Part shown: positions 43,835 to 52,002 of the stretch, piece by piece
Layout: every line of letters starts with the position of its first letter
How positions within the stretch are numbered: the stretch's first letter is position 1
Origin: Flavimaribacter sediminis
Lineage (GTDB): Bacteria > Pseudomonadota > Alphaproteobacteria > Rhizobiales > Rhizobiaceae
NCBI RefSeq assembly: GCF_019492055.1
Contig: NZ_JAICBX010000001.1
Span: forward strand, 806,001-870,000
DNA length: 64,000 nucleotides
Direction of reading: 5' to 3'
The notes under the pieces: generated by a model
The model's database searches: none
What the model was told of the DNA's origin: nothing
Seen by the model: the letters and a program-made list of their open reading frames with translations, nothing else
Made by a program: the position numbers and the translations under genes

Positions 43835-44716
43835 ATGACGATGTTATTGGTCCACCTTCTCGTGGACGGGATAGTGACCGGATGTTCGATTGGTCTGGTT
43901 GCGGCGACTTTCGCCTACTTCTACAGCGCGACCGGTACGTTCCACGTTGCGCATGCCGGAATATATACGTTCTGCTGCTACGTGGCGTGGTATTGCATCG
44001 GTTTGGATATTCCCTTCGTGCCCGCCTTGCTCATTGCAATGATCGTCGGCGCGCTCCTCGGAATGATGATACAGGGGCTGCTCTACGCCAAGCTCGAGCG
44101 TCTTAAGGCAACGCCGCTGGTCATGCTGATCGGGTCTATCGGGGTGCTCACGGTGCTGCAGAACGTGTCTGCCATCCTGTTCAGTCCCAATATCATCCAG
44201 TTCGACTTGCCCTGGCGGACGGAGTATCTGGAGTTTGGTCCGATCCTCCTGAGCATTCCGCAACTGCTCATCGTTATTCTCTGTCCGTTGCTGTTTCTTG
44301 CTCTGCAGGTGTTTTCCAGCCGCACGGCACTTGGCCGTCAGATTCGCGCGGTTGCGTCAAACCCGGAACTTGCCCAGATCACGCATTTGCGGCCTCAGCG
44401 CATGTTCTTGTACGCAATCGCGATATCCTCCGCGCTGGTCGCGGTGCCGGGCACGCTGGTGGGCATCGACCAGGCCATGCAGCCCTACACCTCCCTGATC
44501 ATTCTTTTGACGGCGGTTGTGGCCGTCATTGCCGGCGGTATTGGCAGCCTGGCGGGCGCCTTCCTGATGTCCATCGTGCTATCGATCATTCAAAGTGTTT
44601 CGGTCTTGTTTGTTTCCGGACGCTGGTCGCTCGGCGTTGTGTTCGCGATTTTCATCCTGTTCATCCTCCTTCGCCCCGAGGGTCTGGTGAAACGCAAATT
44701 CAAGCGCGAGCTGTAG
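43835..44716 (+). CDS. Liv-type ABC importer permease (LivH family), system 2
   Basis: The 293-residue membrane protein has about eight hydrophobic helices, the LivH-like GCSIGLVAATFAYFYSATGTFHVAHAGIYTF opening and the GGIGSLAGAFLMSIVLSIIQ coupling loop. It is only distantly similar to the system 1 permease, so the two importers are not recent duplicates. Confidence 0.9.
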   Translation: MTMLLVHLLVDGIVTGCSIGLVAATFAYFYSATGTFHVAHAGIYTFCCYVAWYCIGLDIPFVPALLIAMIVGALLGMMIQGLLYAKLERLKATPLVMLIGSIGVLTVLQNVSAILFSPNIIQFDLPWRTEYLEFGPILLSIPQLLIVILCPLLFLALQVFSSRTALGRQIRAVASNPELAQITHLRPQRMFLYAIAISSALVAVPGTLVGIDQAMQPYTSLIILLTAVVAVIAGGIGSLAGAFLMSIVLSIIQSVSVLFVSGRWSLGVVFAIFILFILLRPEGLVKRKFKREL

Positions 44717-44724
44717 AGGGTCCC

Positions 44725-45585
44725 ATGAACTTCCTTTTCAGCTTTATCGTTCTGGCCGAAATCTTCGCGATCGTCGCGATCTCGACGAACCTTCTGATGG
44801 GCGTCGTTGGCATTTTCTCCGTGGCCCAGGCCGCGATCATGGGCTGCGGCGCCTATGCCTATGCGGTTCTGGCCGCTGCAGGGGCGCCGTTCTTTCCCGC
44901 CGTTTGTGGTGCGATGATGATTGCCGCCTCGCTGAACCTGCTCACGGCGCTGCCCTCGCTGAGGCTGGCTGGCGATTACTTTGTCATTACGTCCTTCGGG
45001 ACGCAGCTTGTCGCGACTGCCGTGTTCATCAACTGGGTCGCGGTAACGGGCGGGGCCGCGGGTTTGCCAGGCATTCCTGTCGCCGAGATTTTTGGGGTCA
45101 GGTTTGTGACCGCGGGTGAGTTCCTCTGGATTTCAACCGTCGCATTGGCTCTCATGGCCTTCAGTTTCTGGTGCCTGCTGCGCTCGCCATATGGCAAGCT
45201 GTTGCATGCGATCCGCCTTGATGAAATCGCGGTTTCCGCTTCCGGCCGCAAGGTTCTGCGAGCCAAGGTCGGTGTGTCGCTCGTATCGGGCGCCTATGCC
45301 GGCTGCGCAGGGGCGCTTTACGCCGTCTACATCAGCTTTATCGATCCGATTTCGTTCGACATTCACGTGTCGGTGCTCGTGATAACGATGGTGGTGATTG
45401 GCGGCGCCAGAACGCTGGCCGGGTCGATCATAGGGCCATTCCTGCTTCTGGCCATTCCCCAGCTTCTGACATTGCTGGAAATCTCGTCTTCGCTGGTCGG
45501 GCCGGTTCGCCAGCTGATATTCGGCGTGATCCTTATCGCCTGCGTGCTGTGGCGTCCGCAGGGCATCGCGGGAAGGAGTCTCTAG
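44725..45585 (+). CDS. Liv-type ABC importer permease (LivM family), system 2
   Basis: The 286-residue permease shows LivM features (LLMGVVGIFSVAQAAIMGCGAYAYAVL, GGARTLAGSIIGPFLLLAIPQ) and about eight membrane segments. It is shorter than the system 1 LivM-like protein and lacks its basic tail. The next gene starts immediately after the stop. Confidence 0.9.
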   Translation: MNFLFSFIVLAEIFAIVAISTNLLMGVVGIFSVAQAAIMGCGAYAYAVLAAAGAPFFPAVCGAMMIAASLNLLTALPSLRLAGDYFVITSFGTQLVATAVFINWVAVTGGAAGLPGIPVAEIFGVRFVTAGEFLWISTVALALMAFSFWCLLRSPYGKLLHAIRLDEIAVSASGRKVLRAKVGVSLVSGAYAGCAGALYAVYISFIDPISFDIHVSVLVITMVVIGGARTLAGSIIGPFLLLAIPQLLTLLEISSSLVGPVRQLIFGVILIACVLWRPQGIAGRSL

Positions 45586-46347
45586 ATGACTTTTCTCGAT
45601 GTAGCCGGCGTGAACAAGAAGTTCGGAGGCATTGCCGCGCTCACTGACTGCACGTTCTCGATCCGGTCGAAAGAGATTTCCTGCATTGTCGGGCCGAACG
45701 GCGCGGGAAAGACATCTGTCTTCAATGTCATAACGGGCTTCATCGCGCCCGATACCGGCACGATCAGGTTCAAGGGGCAGGACTTGACCAAAGCCAGCCG
45801 GCACGAGCGCATTGAAGCGGGTATCGCGCGAACGTTTCAGAACCTGCGCCTGTTCGAAGAACTCAGCGTCATGGACAACGTGATGACGTGCCTGGCAAGC
45901 GAGGCGGGCAACAATCCGCTGACGGCCATTTTCCGGCCGATTCACACCGAAGCGATCCTGCGCGCAAAGCGCGAAAAGGCGCGCGAGTTCATCGAGACGG
46001 TGGGCCTGTCGCACAAGGCGGACGATTTGGCCAAGAACCTGAGCTACGGACAGAAGAAGCTCCTGTGCGTCGCGCGGGTGCTCGCGACCGATGCGGAACT
46101 CCTGTTGTTGGACGAACCAACATCCGGACTGGCCGCCGCAGCGTTGGATACGATGGTCGAGATGATTCACAAATTGAAAGCGAGCGGAAAATCGCTGCTG
46201 ATTGTCGAGCACAATACCCAGATTGTGCGCCGGATTGCCGACGAGGTCTTGTTCTTTCATCGCGGCACGCTTCTGGCGCAGGGCAAGACGGAAGATATCG
46301 TATCCGACAAGGAACTCGGCAGCATTTACTTCGGCGGAGGTCACTGA
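45586..46347 (+). CDS. Liv-type ABC importer ATPase (LivG family), system 2
   Basis: The 253-residue ATPase has Walker A GPNGAGKTS, a signature-like LSYGQKKLLCVARVL, Walker B LLLLDEPTSGLAA and EHNTQIV. The start codon directly abuts the LivM-like stop, so it is translated with the permease. Confidence 0.9.
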   Translation: MTFLDVAGVNKKFGGIAALTDCTFSIRSKEISCIVGPNGAGKTSVFNVITGFIAPDTGTIRFKGQDLTKASRHERIEAGIARTFQNLRLFEELSVMDNVMTCLASEAGNNPLTAIFRPIHTEAILRAKREKAREFIETVGLSHKADDLAKNLSYGQKKLLCVARVLATDAELLLLDEPTSGLAAAALDTMVEMIHKLKASGKSLLIVEHNTQIVRRIADEVLFFHRGTLLAQGKTEDIVSDKELGSIYFGGGH

Positions 46348-46348
46348 G

Positions 46349-47047
46349 GTGCCGCTGTCAGCCACCAATCTCATCGCCGGCTACGGCGGCAAGCCGGTGC
46401 TGGAGAAGGTATCCTTCACCCTGGACGACGGCGATATTCTGGCCTTCTTCGGTCACAATGGTGCTGGCAAATCGACAACGCTCAAGGCGGTCCTCGGTCT
46501 CATTGACACCATTGACGGGGAGATCACTCTCAATGGCGAGCGCATCGAGAAGATGTCGGTCGACCAGCGGCTCGAGCGCGGCATAAAGCTGCTGCCCGAG
46601 GGCAGGGGCGTTTTCCCCGATCTGAGCGTGAAGGAGAATATCGACGTCGTCGATGCCGCCAACCGTGCGAAGGGCAGCCAGTCCATCTCCGCCTCCGACG
46701 TGTACGACCTTCTGCCGGTGCTCGCGGAGCGGCGCAGCTCGATTGCGGGCGAGCTGAGCGGTGGTCAGCAGCAGATGCTCGCACTGGGTATCGCCCTGCT
46801 GGGAACGCCGAAATGTCTGTTGCTCGAAGAGCCGTCCGTCGGCCTTCAGCCTGATCTGGTTGAAGAGCTGTTCGCCAAGATCTCCGAGGTCTGCAAGGAT
46901 CTGCGGGTTCCGGCAATTCTGATCGAGCACAAGATCGTCTCGGCGATGAAAATTGCCGATCAGGTCATGATCATCAACAGCGGGCGCCTTGTGTTCAATG
47001 GCTCGAAAGCGGAAGCCGAAAAGATAGACCTCTGGGACTATTTCTGA
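46349..47047 (+). CDS. Liv-type ABC importer ATPase (LivF family), system 2
   Basis: The GTG at 46349 lies 1 base after the LivG-like stop and gives 232 residues. Walker A is GHNGAGKST and the signature LSGGQQQMLALG. Walker B reads CLLLEEPSVGLQP, where the usual Asp before the catalytic Glu is Glu. ATP hydrolysis may therefore be altered, although the paired ATPase is normal. The stop overlaps the GST start by 1 base. Confidence 0.88.
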   Translation: MPLSATNLIAGYGGKPVLEKVSFTLDDGDILAFFGHNGAGKSTTLKAVLGLIDTIDGEITLNGERIEKMSVDQRLERGIKLLPEGRGVFPDLSVKENIDVVDAANRAKGSQSISASDVYDLLPVLAERRSSIAGELSGGQQQMLALGIALLGTPKCLLLEEPSVGLQPDLVEELFAKISEVCKDLRVPAILIEHKIVSAMKIADQVMIINSGRLVFNGSKAEAEKIDLWDYF

Positions 47048-47688
47048 TGAGGCTTCTCGGCACCACTCGCTCGCCTTACGTGAGAAAGGTTCGCGTGTTC
47101 GCGGCCGAGACCGGATTTATCGATCGGATAAAGCTCGAGCTTCATTCGGTTCACCTTGCCGATTTCTCGCCGGCTGTGACCGCGTTCAATCCGCTCGGGC
47201 GCGTGCCGACGCTCATCGCCGACGATGGGCGGGTCTTCAAGGACTCTCTGGTCATTGGCGTTTACCTTGCGACGGAAGCTGGCCGAGACGATCTTTGGCC
47301 GGCCGACCCGGATGCCCAGCTCAAGGTGATGAACACCCACGCAATTGCCACGGGTTTGATCGATATCCTGATCCTTCGGCTCGTCGAGCTCGGCAAGCCG
47401 GCGGTGCGTGTATGGCCGGAGGTGCTTGGCGCCACGGCATCGAAAATCCATGCGGTTCTCGACTACTTCGAGGCCAATATCGGCGACCTGGAGGCCGAGG
47501 GCCGCACCCTTGGCACGCTGTCCGTGGCCGTGGCGCTGGATTATCTCGATTTTCGCTTTCACGACATCGACTGGCGCGGTCCCAGAAAGCAACTGACCCA
47601 ATGGCATAAGGCTATCAGCGCGTGGCCGGCGCTACGCGACCAGCCATTTCTCGATCAAGCCCCTGCGATGGCTGGGAAAATTCGTTGA
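47047..47688 (+). CDS. glutathione S-transferase family protein
   Basis: The 213-residue protein has a thioredoxin-fold N-terminus (RLLGTTRSPYVRKVRVFAAETG, with Ser9 as probable catalytic residue, and NPLGRVPTLIADDG with the glutathione-binding cis-Pro) and a helical C-terminal domain. Its start overlaps the preceding ATPase stop (TGATG). In a catabolic operon it may act as a glutathione-dependent isomerase or ring-opening helper rather than in detoxification. Confidence 0.85.
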   Translation: MRLLGTTRSPYVRKVRVFAAETGFIDRIKLELHSVHLADFSPAVTAFNPLGRVPTLIADDGRVFKDSLVIGVYLATEAGRDDLWPADPDAQLKVMNTHAIATGLIDILILRLVELGKPAVRVWPEVLGATASKIHAVLDYFEANIGDLEAEGRTLGTLSVAVALDYLDFRFHDIDWRGPRKQLTQWHKAISAWPALRDQPFLDQAPAMAGKIR

Positions 47689-47715
47689 TCAAACGCAATC
47701 ATAAGGATTATTTCA

Positions 47716-48450
47716 ATGTCCAATAAAGTCATACTGGTAACCGGAGGGAGCCGTGGCATCGGGGCAGCCGTGTGCAGGCATGCGGCTGATCTCGGTTACG
47801 ACGTTGCATTCACTTACAAGAATGCTGAATCCGCCGCACAGAAAGTCGCGGCTGAGATTGAGGCCAAGGGGCGCGTTGCTCTCGCCATTCGCGCGGATTC
47901 AGCCGTCGACGGCGATACGCTCAAGGCGTTCGAGGAAATCGATGCGCGCTTCGGCAGGTTGGACGCGCTCGTCTACAACGCCGGGATAACGGGTGCTGCT
48001 TCGCGTCTGGATGAATCGACGACCGAGAATTACACCGAGGTCTTGATGATCAACACGGTGGCTGCGCTGACATATAGCCGCGAAGCCATCAAGCGCATGT
48101 CCACGAAACATGGCGGGGATGGCGGATCGATCGTGATGCTCTCGTCGACAGCCTATGAGTCCGGCAGCCCGGGCTGCGTCTGGTACGCCGCTTCCAAGGG
48201 CGGCATCAACGCGATGACGATCGGTCTTTCCCGCGAACTGGGTCTTGACGGAATCCGGGTCAATGCCGTCGCGCCTGGTCCGATCGACACGGGCATATCG
48301 ACGCCCGAGCAGCAAAAGATCTTTGTGGAATCGACCTCGCTCAAGCGCATGGCGCAGCCGCATGAAGTCGCAACCGTCGTCATGTTCCTCTGCTCCGAGG
48401 GCGCATCCTTCACCACCGGCGCAATCGTGAAGGTTGCCGGCGGAAGATAG
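47716..48450 (+). CDS. short-chain dehydrogenase/reductase
   Basis: The 244-residue SDR has the cofactor site VTGGSRGIGAAVCRHA, NAGITGAA and the catalytic Tyr-x-x-x-Lys in VWYAASKGGINAMT, followed by VNAVAPGPIDTGI. It is close to FabG/glucose-dehydrogenase-like SDRs. As the last gene of the importer operon it probably oxidises a hydroxyl group of the imported compound to the keto group that BKACE needs. Confidence 0.87.
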   Translation: MSNKVILVTGGSRGIGAAVCRHAADLGYDVAFTYKNAESAAQKVAAEIEAKGRVALAIRADSAVDGDTLKAFEEIDARFGRLDALVYNAGITGAASRLDESTTENYTEVLMINTVAALTYSREAIKRMSTKHGGDGGSIVMLSSTAYESGSPGCVWYAASKGGINAMTIGLSRELGLDGIRVNAVAPGPIDTGISTPEQQKIFVESTSLKRMAQPHEVATVVMFLCSEGASFTTGAIVKVAGGR

Positions 48451-48457
48451 ATCGGAC

Positions 48458-48475
48458 TTCCCGTTCCCACGGGAA
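48458..48475 (+). terminator. hairpin after the SDR gene
   Basis: TTCCCGT pairs with ACGGGAA around the loop TCCC, starting 8 bases after the SDR stop codon. There is no T tract. It is placed to end the importer operon. Confidence 0.45.
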
Positions 48476-48508
48476 TGCTAGCTGCGACTTACGAGGCGTT
48501 GCAGACTT

Positions 48509-48724
48509 TCACCGGGAGCCAAGCCATTCCCGTTGTGCAGCCTTTCCGGAAGGGGTGCGATCGATTGCCCATATCAATTGTCGGCGGGGCTTTTCGGGCG
48601 CCTTAGGCGGATCGCCAACGATCTTATCGATACGTCCGACTGCAGCATCGACGTTGGCTGCAAGCCTGGTGAGATCGCCAGCAAGCGCTTTCAGCCATTC
48701 AACGGTGACGCGCCGATCAATCAT
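48509..48724 (-). CDS. small hypothetical protein
   Basis: The 71-residue frame starts with ATG preceded by AGGA at 7-base spacing. It reads VTVEWLKALAGDLTRLAANVDAAVGRIDKIVGD, a likely amphipathic helix, followed by a basic, proline-rich tail. I do not recognise a family. Its upstream neighbour on the minus strand, if real, is broken or unrecognised. Confidence 0.25.
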   Translation of the reverse strand: MIDRRVTVEWLKALAGDLTRLAANVDAAVGRIDKIVGDPPKAPEKPRRQLIWAIDRTPSGKAAQREWLGSR

Positions 48725-49228
48725 CTCTCAATCCTGCCCGAGGAAACCGGCAGAACAACCAGGACCGATGTTGCCCTTGTGGGCGACGCCAAACCGGGGC
48801 CGGAGGATCTGATAAAAGCCCTTTGCGGCGATAGCACCAAGGCGATGGCCGCTACGTATTCTGACGGAAGGCGCGCCTCGGACACTGTGATTTCGGGCGG
48901 TTCGTCGAGGTATGAGGCCAAGTCTTGCAGAAGTATACTCCCTCAAACTTGTGACACCTTTCCACGCGCACCAAGCAGATGCCAATCTGTCCAGACCCAA
49001 GCTTGCGAAGAAATTTCGGGAGCGTTAGGTGCGAAAAGAAATCGCGACTCACCTATTCGAGCGGAATGAGGGTCTTGCCGTAGTACTGAGTCAGAAGCAG
49101 GAAGGCTGTGTCTAGCGACATTTATATGGTAACAGTCTGAAAAATCGGGTGGGGAAACGCCTTACCTGTCACCGAAGCTCGCAATGTTAGTCCGTCCAAT
49201 CTGAGATTGGTGTGGTATTAATATACAA

Positions 49229-49282
49229 ATGACTGATAAATATAAACAATTCGCCATCGCGCCCATGATGGACTGGACGGAC
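49229..49282 (+). repeat. dusA 5' end matching the displaced copy (candidate attR)
   Basis: These 18 codons match 38074-38127 at 43 of 54 bases without gaps, and the similarity ends at the same base. The gene downstream is intact, as expected when an element restores the 5' end of its target. Confidence 0.55.
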
Positions 49283-50218
49283 AGGCATTGTCGTTTTCTG
49301 CATCGGCAATTGACGCGGCATGCGCTTCTCTACACCGAGATGGTGACGGCCGACGCGGTGATTCATGGTGATCGCGAGCGGCTGATCGGGTATGATCCGG
49401 CCGAGCATCCGGTCGCCCTGCAGCTTGGCGGGTCGGAGCCTTCAAAGATGGCCGAGGCGGCGCGCATCGCCGCCGATATGGGGTACGACGAAATCAACAT
49501 AAATGTCGGCTGTCCGTCCGACAGGGTTCAGTCCGGCCGTTTCGGCGCCTGCCTTATGCAGGAGCCAGACCTGGTGGCGGAATGCGTGTCGGCGATGAAG
49601 CAGGCCGTTTCGACGCCCGTTACCGTCAAATGTCGTCTCGGCGTGGATGATCAGGACATCGAAACCGCTCTCGACACGATGGCCGACGCCACATTCGCTG
49701 TCGGCAGTGATGCGCTGTGGGTGCATGCGCGCAAGGCCTGGCTTGAGGGGCTAAGCCCGAAGGAAAACCGGGATATTCCCCCGCTTGATTACGATCGGGT
49801 GTTTCGTCTGAAGCAGCGATTGCCGAATCAATTCATAGGGATAAACGGCGGCATTGAGAATCTGAATCAGGCGTTGGAACTCTTGGCCCACACCGATGGC
49901 GTCATGCTTGGCCGCGCCGCCTACCACAATGCCGGCCTTCTGGTTGACGTCGATCGGCGGTTTTTCGGCGATGGCTCTTCGCCTGTCGAATGGATGACGG
50001 TCCGCGACGCCATGATGGAGCACGCCGCCCGGCATGTCGCCGGTGGCGGGCGGATGGTCCACATCACCCGCCACATGGTGGGTCTGTTCCACGGCATGCC
50101 GGGCGCGAAGCGCTATCGTCAGATTTTGTCGGTGAAGGGCCCCGGCGTCGACGCCGGTCCGGAGGTGATCGCCGAGGCCTTCGACGCTATTCGCTTTGGC
50201 GAGCAACTTGTCGCCTGA
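49229..50218 (+). CDS. dusA: tRNA-dihydrouridine(20/20a) synthase DusA
   Basis: The 329-residue flavoenzyme reduces uridine 20/20a in the tRNA D-loop with NADPH. Visible features are APMMDWTDRHCRF at the N-terminus, NINVGCPSDRVQSGRFGACLM with the catalytic Cys95, VTVKCRLGVDD for FMN and tRNA binding, and HARKAWLEGLSPKENRDIPPL, which is specific to DusA. Its first 18 codons are duplicated 11 kb upstream. It converges on ngg, and the two stop codons abut. Confidence 0.95.
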   Translation: MTDKYKQFAIAPMMDWTDRHCRFLHRQLTRHALLYTEMVTADAVIHGDRERLIGYDPAEHPVALQLGGSEPSKMAEAARIAADMGYDEININVGCPSDRVQSGRFGACLMQEPDLVAECVSAMKQAVSTPVTVKCRLGVDDQDIETALDTMADATFAVGSDALWVHARKAWLEGLSPKENRDIPPLDYDRVFRLKQRLPNQFIGINGGIENLNQALELLAHTDGVMLGRAAYHNAGLLVDVDRRFFGDGSSPVEWMTVRDAMMEHAARHVAGGGRMVHITRHMVGLFHGMPGAKRYRQILSVKGPGVDAGPEVIAEAFDAIRFGEQLVA

Positions 50219-51997
50219 CTATTCTTCGGTTTCGTCGTCCGGTTGGCGTTTTTTATTGGCGGCGGAAAACGGGAACATCAGGTCGACATAGCGTTCCGCC
50301 GTCGGCTGCGGTTCGTGATTGGCGAGTCCCGGCCTTTCGTTGGCCTCTATGAAGACATAGTCGGGTTCGCGCGGGCTCCGCACCATCAGGTCGATGCCAG
50401 TCACCGGAATCTGGATCGCGCGCGCGGCGGCGACGGCCGCTTCGATCAGGGCAGGGTGGGTCTCGGCGGTCACATCCTCGATCGTGCCGCCGGTGTGGAG
50501 ATTGGCGGTCTTGCGAACGAGAATTTCGCGCCCCTGGTCGGGAACATCATCCCAACCCAGCCCGGCGTTGGCAAGGCAGCGTTCGGTTTCGGCGTCCATC
50601 GGGATGGTGCTTTCGCCGCCGGTCGCGCTTGACCGCCTGCGGCTTTGCACTTCGATGAGCTTTCGCACGTCGCGCACACCGTCGCCAACAATGCGGGCTG
50701 GCTTTCGGATTGCGGCGGCGACAACCTTGTAGTCTATGACGACAAGCCTGAGGTCGCTTCCTTCGAAACACTGTTCGATAACGATATCGGGGCAGAGGGA
50801 CCTTGCGTATTCGACGGCGGCTTCCATCTCTTCCGCGTCCGTTAAGCCGACAGCGACGCCCATGCCCTGTTCGCCGCGCGCGGGCTTGACCACGACGCTG
50901 CCATGCGCAGCCAGGAATTCCGCCCGTGCGTTGGCGTTGTCGTCGGTCAGTTGCGCCGGCACCTTGACGCCGGCCTTCTCCACCACCCGTCGGGTCACCC
51001 GTTTGTCGTCACAGATTGACATGGCGACGGCCGTCGTCAGTTCGCTCAACGCCTCGCGGCACAGGATAGAGCGGCCTCCGTGAGAAAGCCGGAAGAAACC
51101 GCCCTCGGCGTCGACGATCTCGACCGCGATGCCGCGGCGGCGCGCTTCGTTGACGACGATCTTGGCATAGGGATTGAGGTCGGCGTCCGGCTGCTGGCCG
51201 ACGAACAGCTTTTCATTGATCGGGTTCTTGCGTTTGACCGCGAAAACCGGCACCCGGCGAAACCCTAATTTCTCATATAGGCCGATGGCCGGCGCGTTGT
51301 CGTGCAGAACCGACAGATCCATATAGGCCGCCTCGCGCGCCTGGAAATGTTCGGCCAGGCGCCGCACCAGAGACTCGCCAATGCCGGCGTAGGGCGACTT
51401 TGGCGACACTGCCAGACACCAGAGCGACGAGCCGCGCTCGGGGTCGTTGAAGGCGCGTGTGTGATCGACGCCCATGACCGAGCCGATGATTGCGCCGGAT
51501 TCGGTATCCTCGGCCACCAGGACCGTCAGTTTTCGCGCGTCGCGATGTTCCCAGAAAAAGTCCAGCGGCACCTGGACCATGCCAAGTTCGGAATAGATGA
51601 CGTTCACCGACTCCGCGTCGCTCACCGTTGTCAGACGGCGTATGAAAAAGGCGTGTTTCCTTCGGCGGGCTGGGCGGTAGCTGGTCAGGTCGAGGCGATA
51701 GGTGAGGGATGGGTCGAGAAACAGCTCCTGCGGCGCAAGCGCCACGGCGACTTGCGGCTCCTGGACATAGAAAGCGATATCGCGCCGGTCGGGACGTTCG
51801 CGGCGAAGGGCCGCGGTTATCGATTCGGTGTCGAGGAACGTGTTGGCGAAGATCAGCCTTCCCCAGCCGCAATCGACGATCGACTGCGGCGTGCGTTGGG
51901 ACGAGCCCGCGCTCTGCGGGCGTAAATTCGCCTCCCGCATGCGTTTGAGGCGGTGGTCCGTGGCGCCGCGCGGGCGGGGCTTTTCCTTGGCAGTCAC
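50219..51997 (-). CDS. ngg: N-acetylglutaminylglutamine synthetase (GNAT plus ATP-grasp)
   Basis: The product of about 592 residues joins an N-terminal GNAT acetyltransferase domain (LWCLAVSPKSPYAGIGESLVRRLAEHF; LHDNAPAIGLYEKLGFRRVPVF) to a C-terminal ATP-grasp domain (VVVKPARGEQGMGVAVGL; VTGIDLMVRSPREPDYVFIEANERPGL). This fusion makes N-acetylglutaminylglutamine, the precursor of the osmolyte NAGGN. I used the GTG at 51997, five bases after the asnO stop, with AAGGA upstream; a GTG at 52027 overlapping asnO is also open. It forms an operon with asnO. Confidence 0.9.
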   Translation of the reverse strand: MTAKEKPRPRGATDHRLKRMREANLRPQSAGSSQRTPQSIVDCGWGRLIFANTFLDTESITAALRRERPDRRDIAFYVQEPQVAVALAPQELFLDPSLTYRLDLTSYRPARRRKHAFFIRRLTTVSDAESVNVIYSELGMVQVPLDFFWEHRDARKLTVLVAEDTESGAIIGSVMGVDHTRAFNDPERGSSLWCLAVSPKSPYAGIGESLVRRLAEHFQAREAAYMDLSVLHDNAPAIGLYEKLGFRRVPVFAVKRKNPINEKLFVGQQPDADLNPYAKIVVNEARRRGIAVEIVDAEGGFFRLSHGGRSILCREALSELTTAVAMSICDDKRVTRRVVEKAGVKVPAQLTDDNANARAEFLAAHGSVVVKPARGEQGMGVAVGLTDAEEMEAAVEYARSLCPDIVIEQCFEGSDLRLVVIDYKVVAAAIRKPARIVGDGVRDVRKLIEVQSRRRSSATGGESTIPMDAETERCLANAGLGWDDVPDQGREILVRKTANLHTGGTIEDVTAETHPALIEAAVAAARAIQIPVTGIDLMVRSPREPDYVFIEANERPGLANHEPQPTAERYVDLMFPFSAANKKRQPDDETEE

Positions 51998-52002
51998 TGT
52001 GC

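Larger units (their letters stand above)
48451..49228. other. gap between SDR gene and dusA with unrecognised fragments
   Basis: No clear gene is seen in this 778-base stretch apart from a weak 71-codon frame listed separately. Minus-strand frames between 48721 and 49000 and a plus-strand frame around 48725-48940 look protein-like in places but fit no family I know. They may be the decayed remains of a gene next to the island end. The dusA promoter must lie near 49150-49228. Confidence 0.3.
38074..49282. mobile_element. possible genomic island integrated at the 5' end of dusA
   Basis: The block is bounded by two copies of the first 18 codons of dusA in the same orientation: 38074-38127 and 49229-49282. 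The 5' end of dusA is a known target of a family of integrases. Inside are a LacI-controlled catabolic gene set and Liv-type importer. No integrase gene was recognised, so the island would be decayed or mobilised in trans. Treat the boundaries as a hypothesis. Confidence 0.4.
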
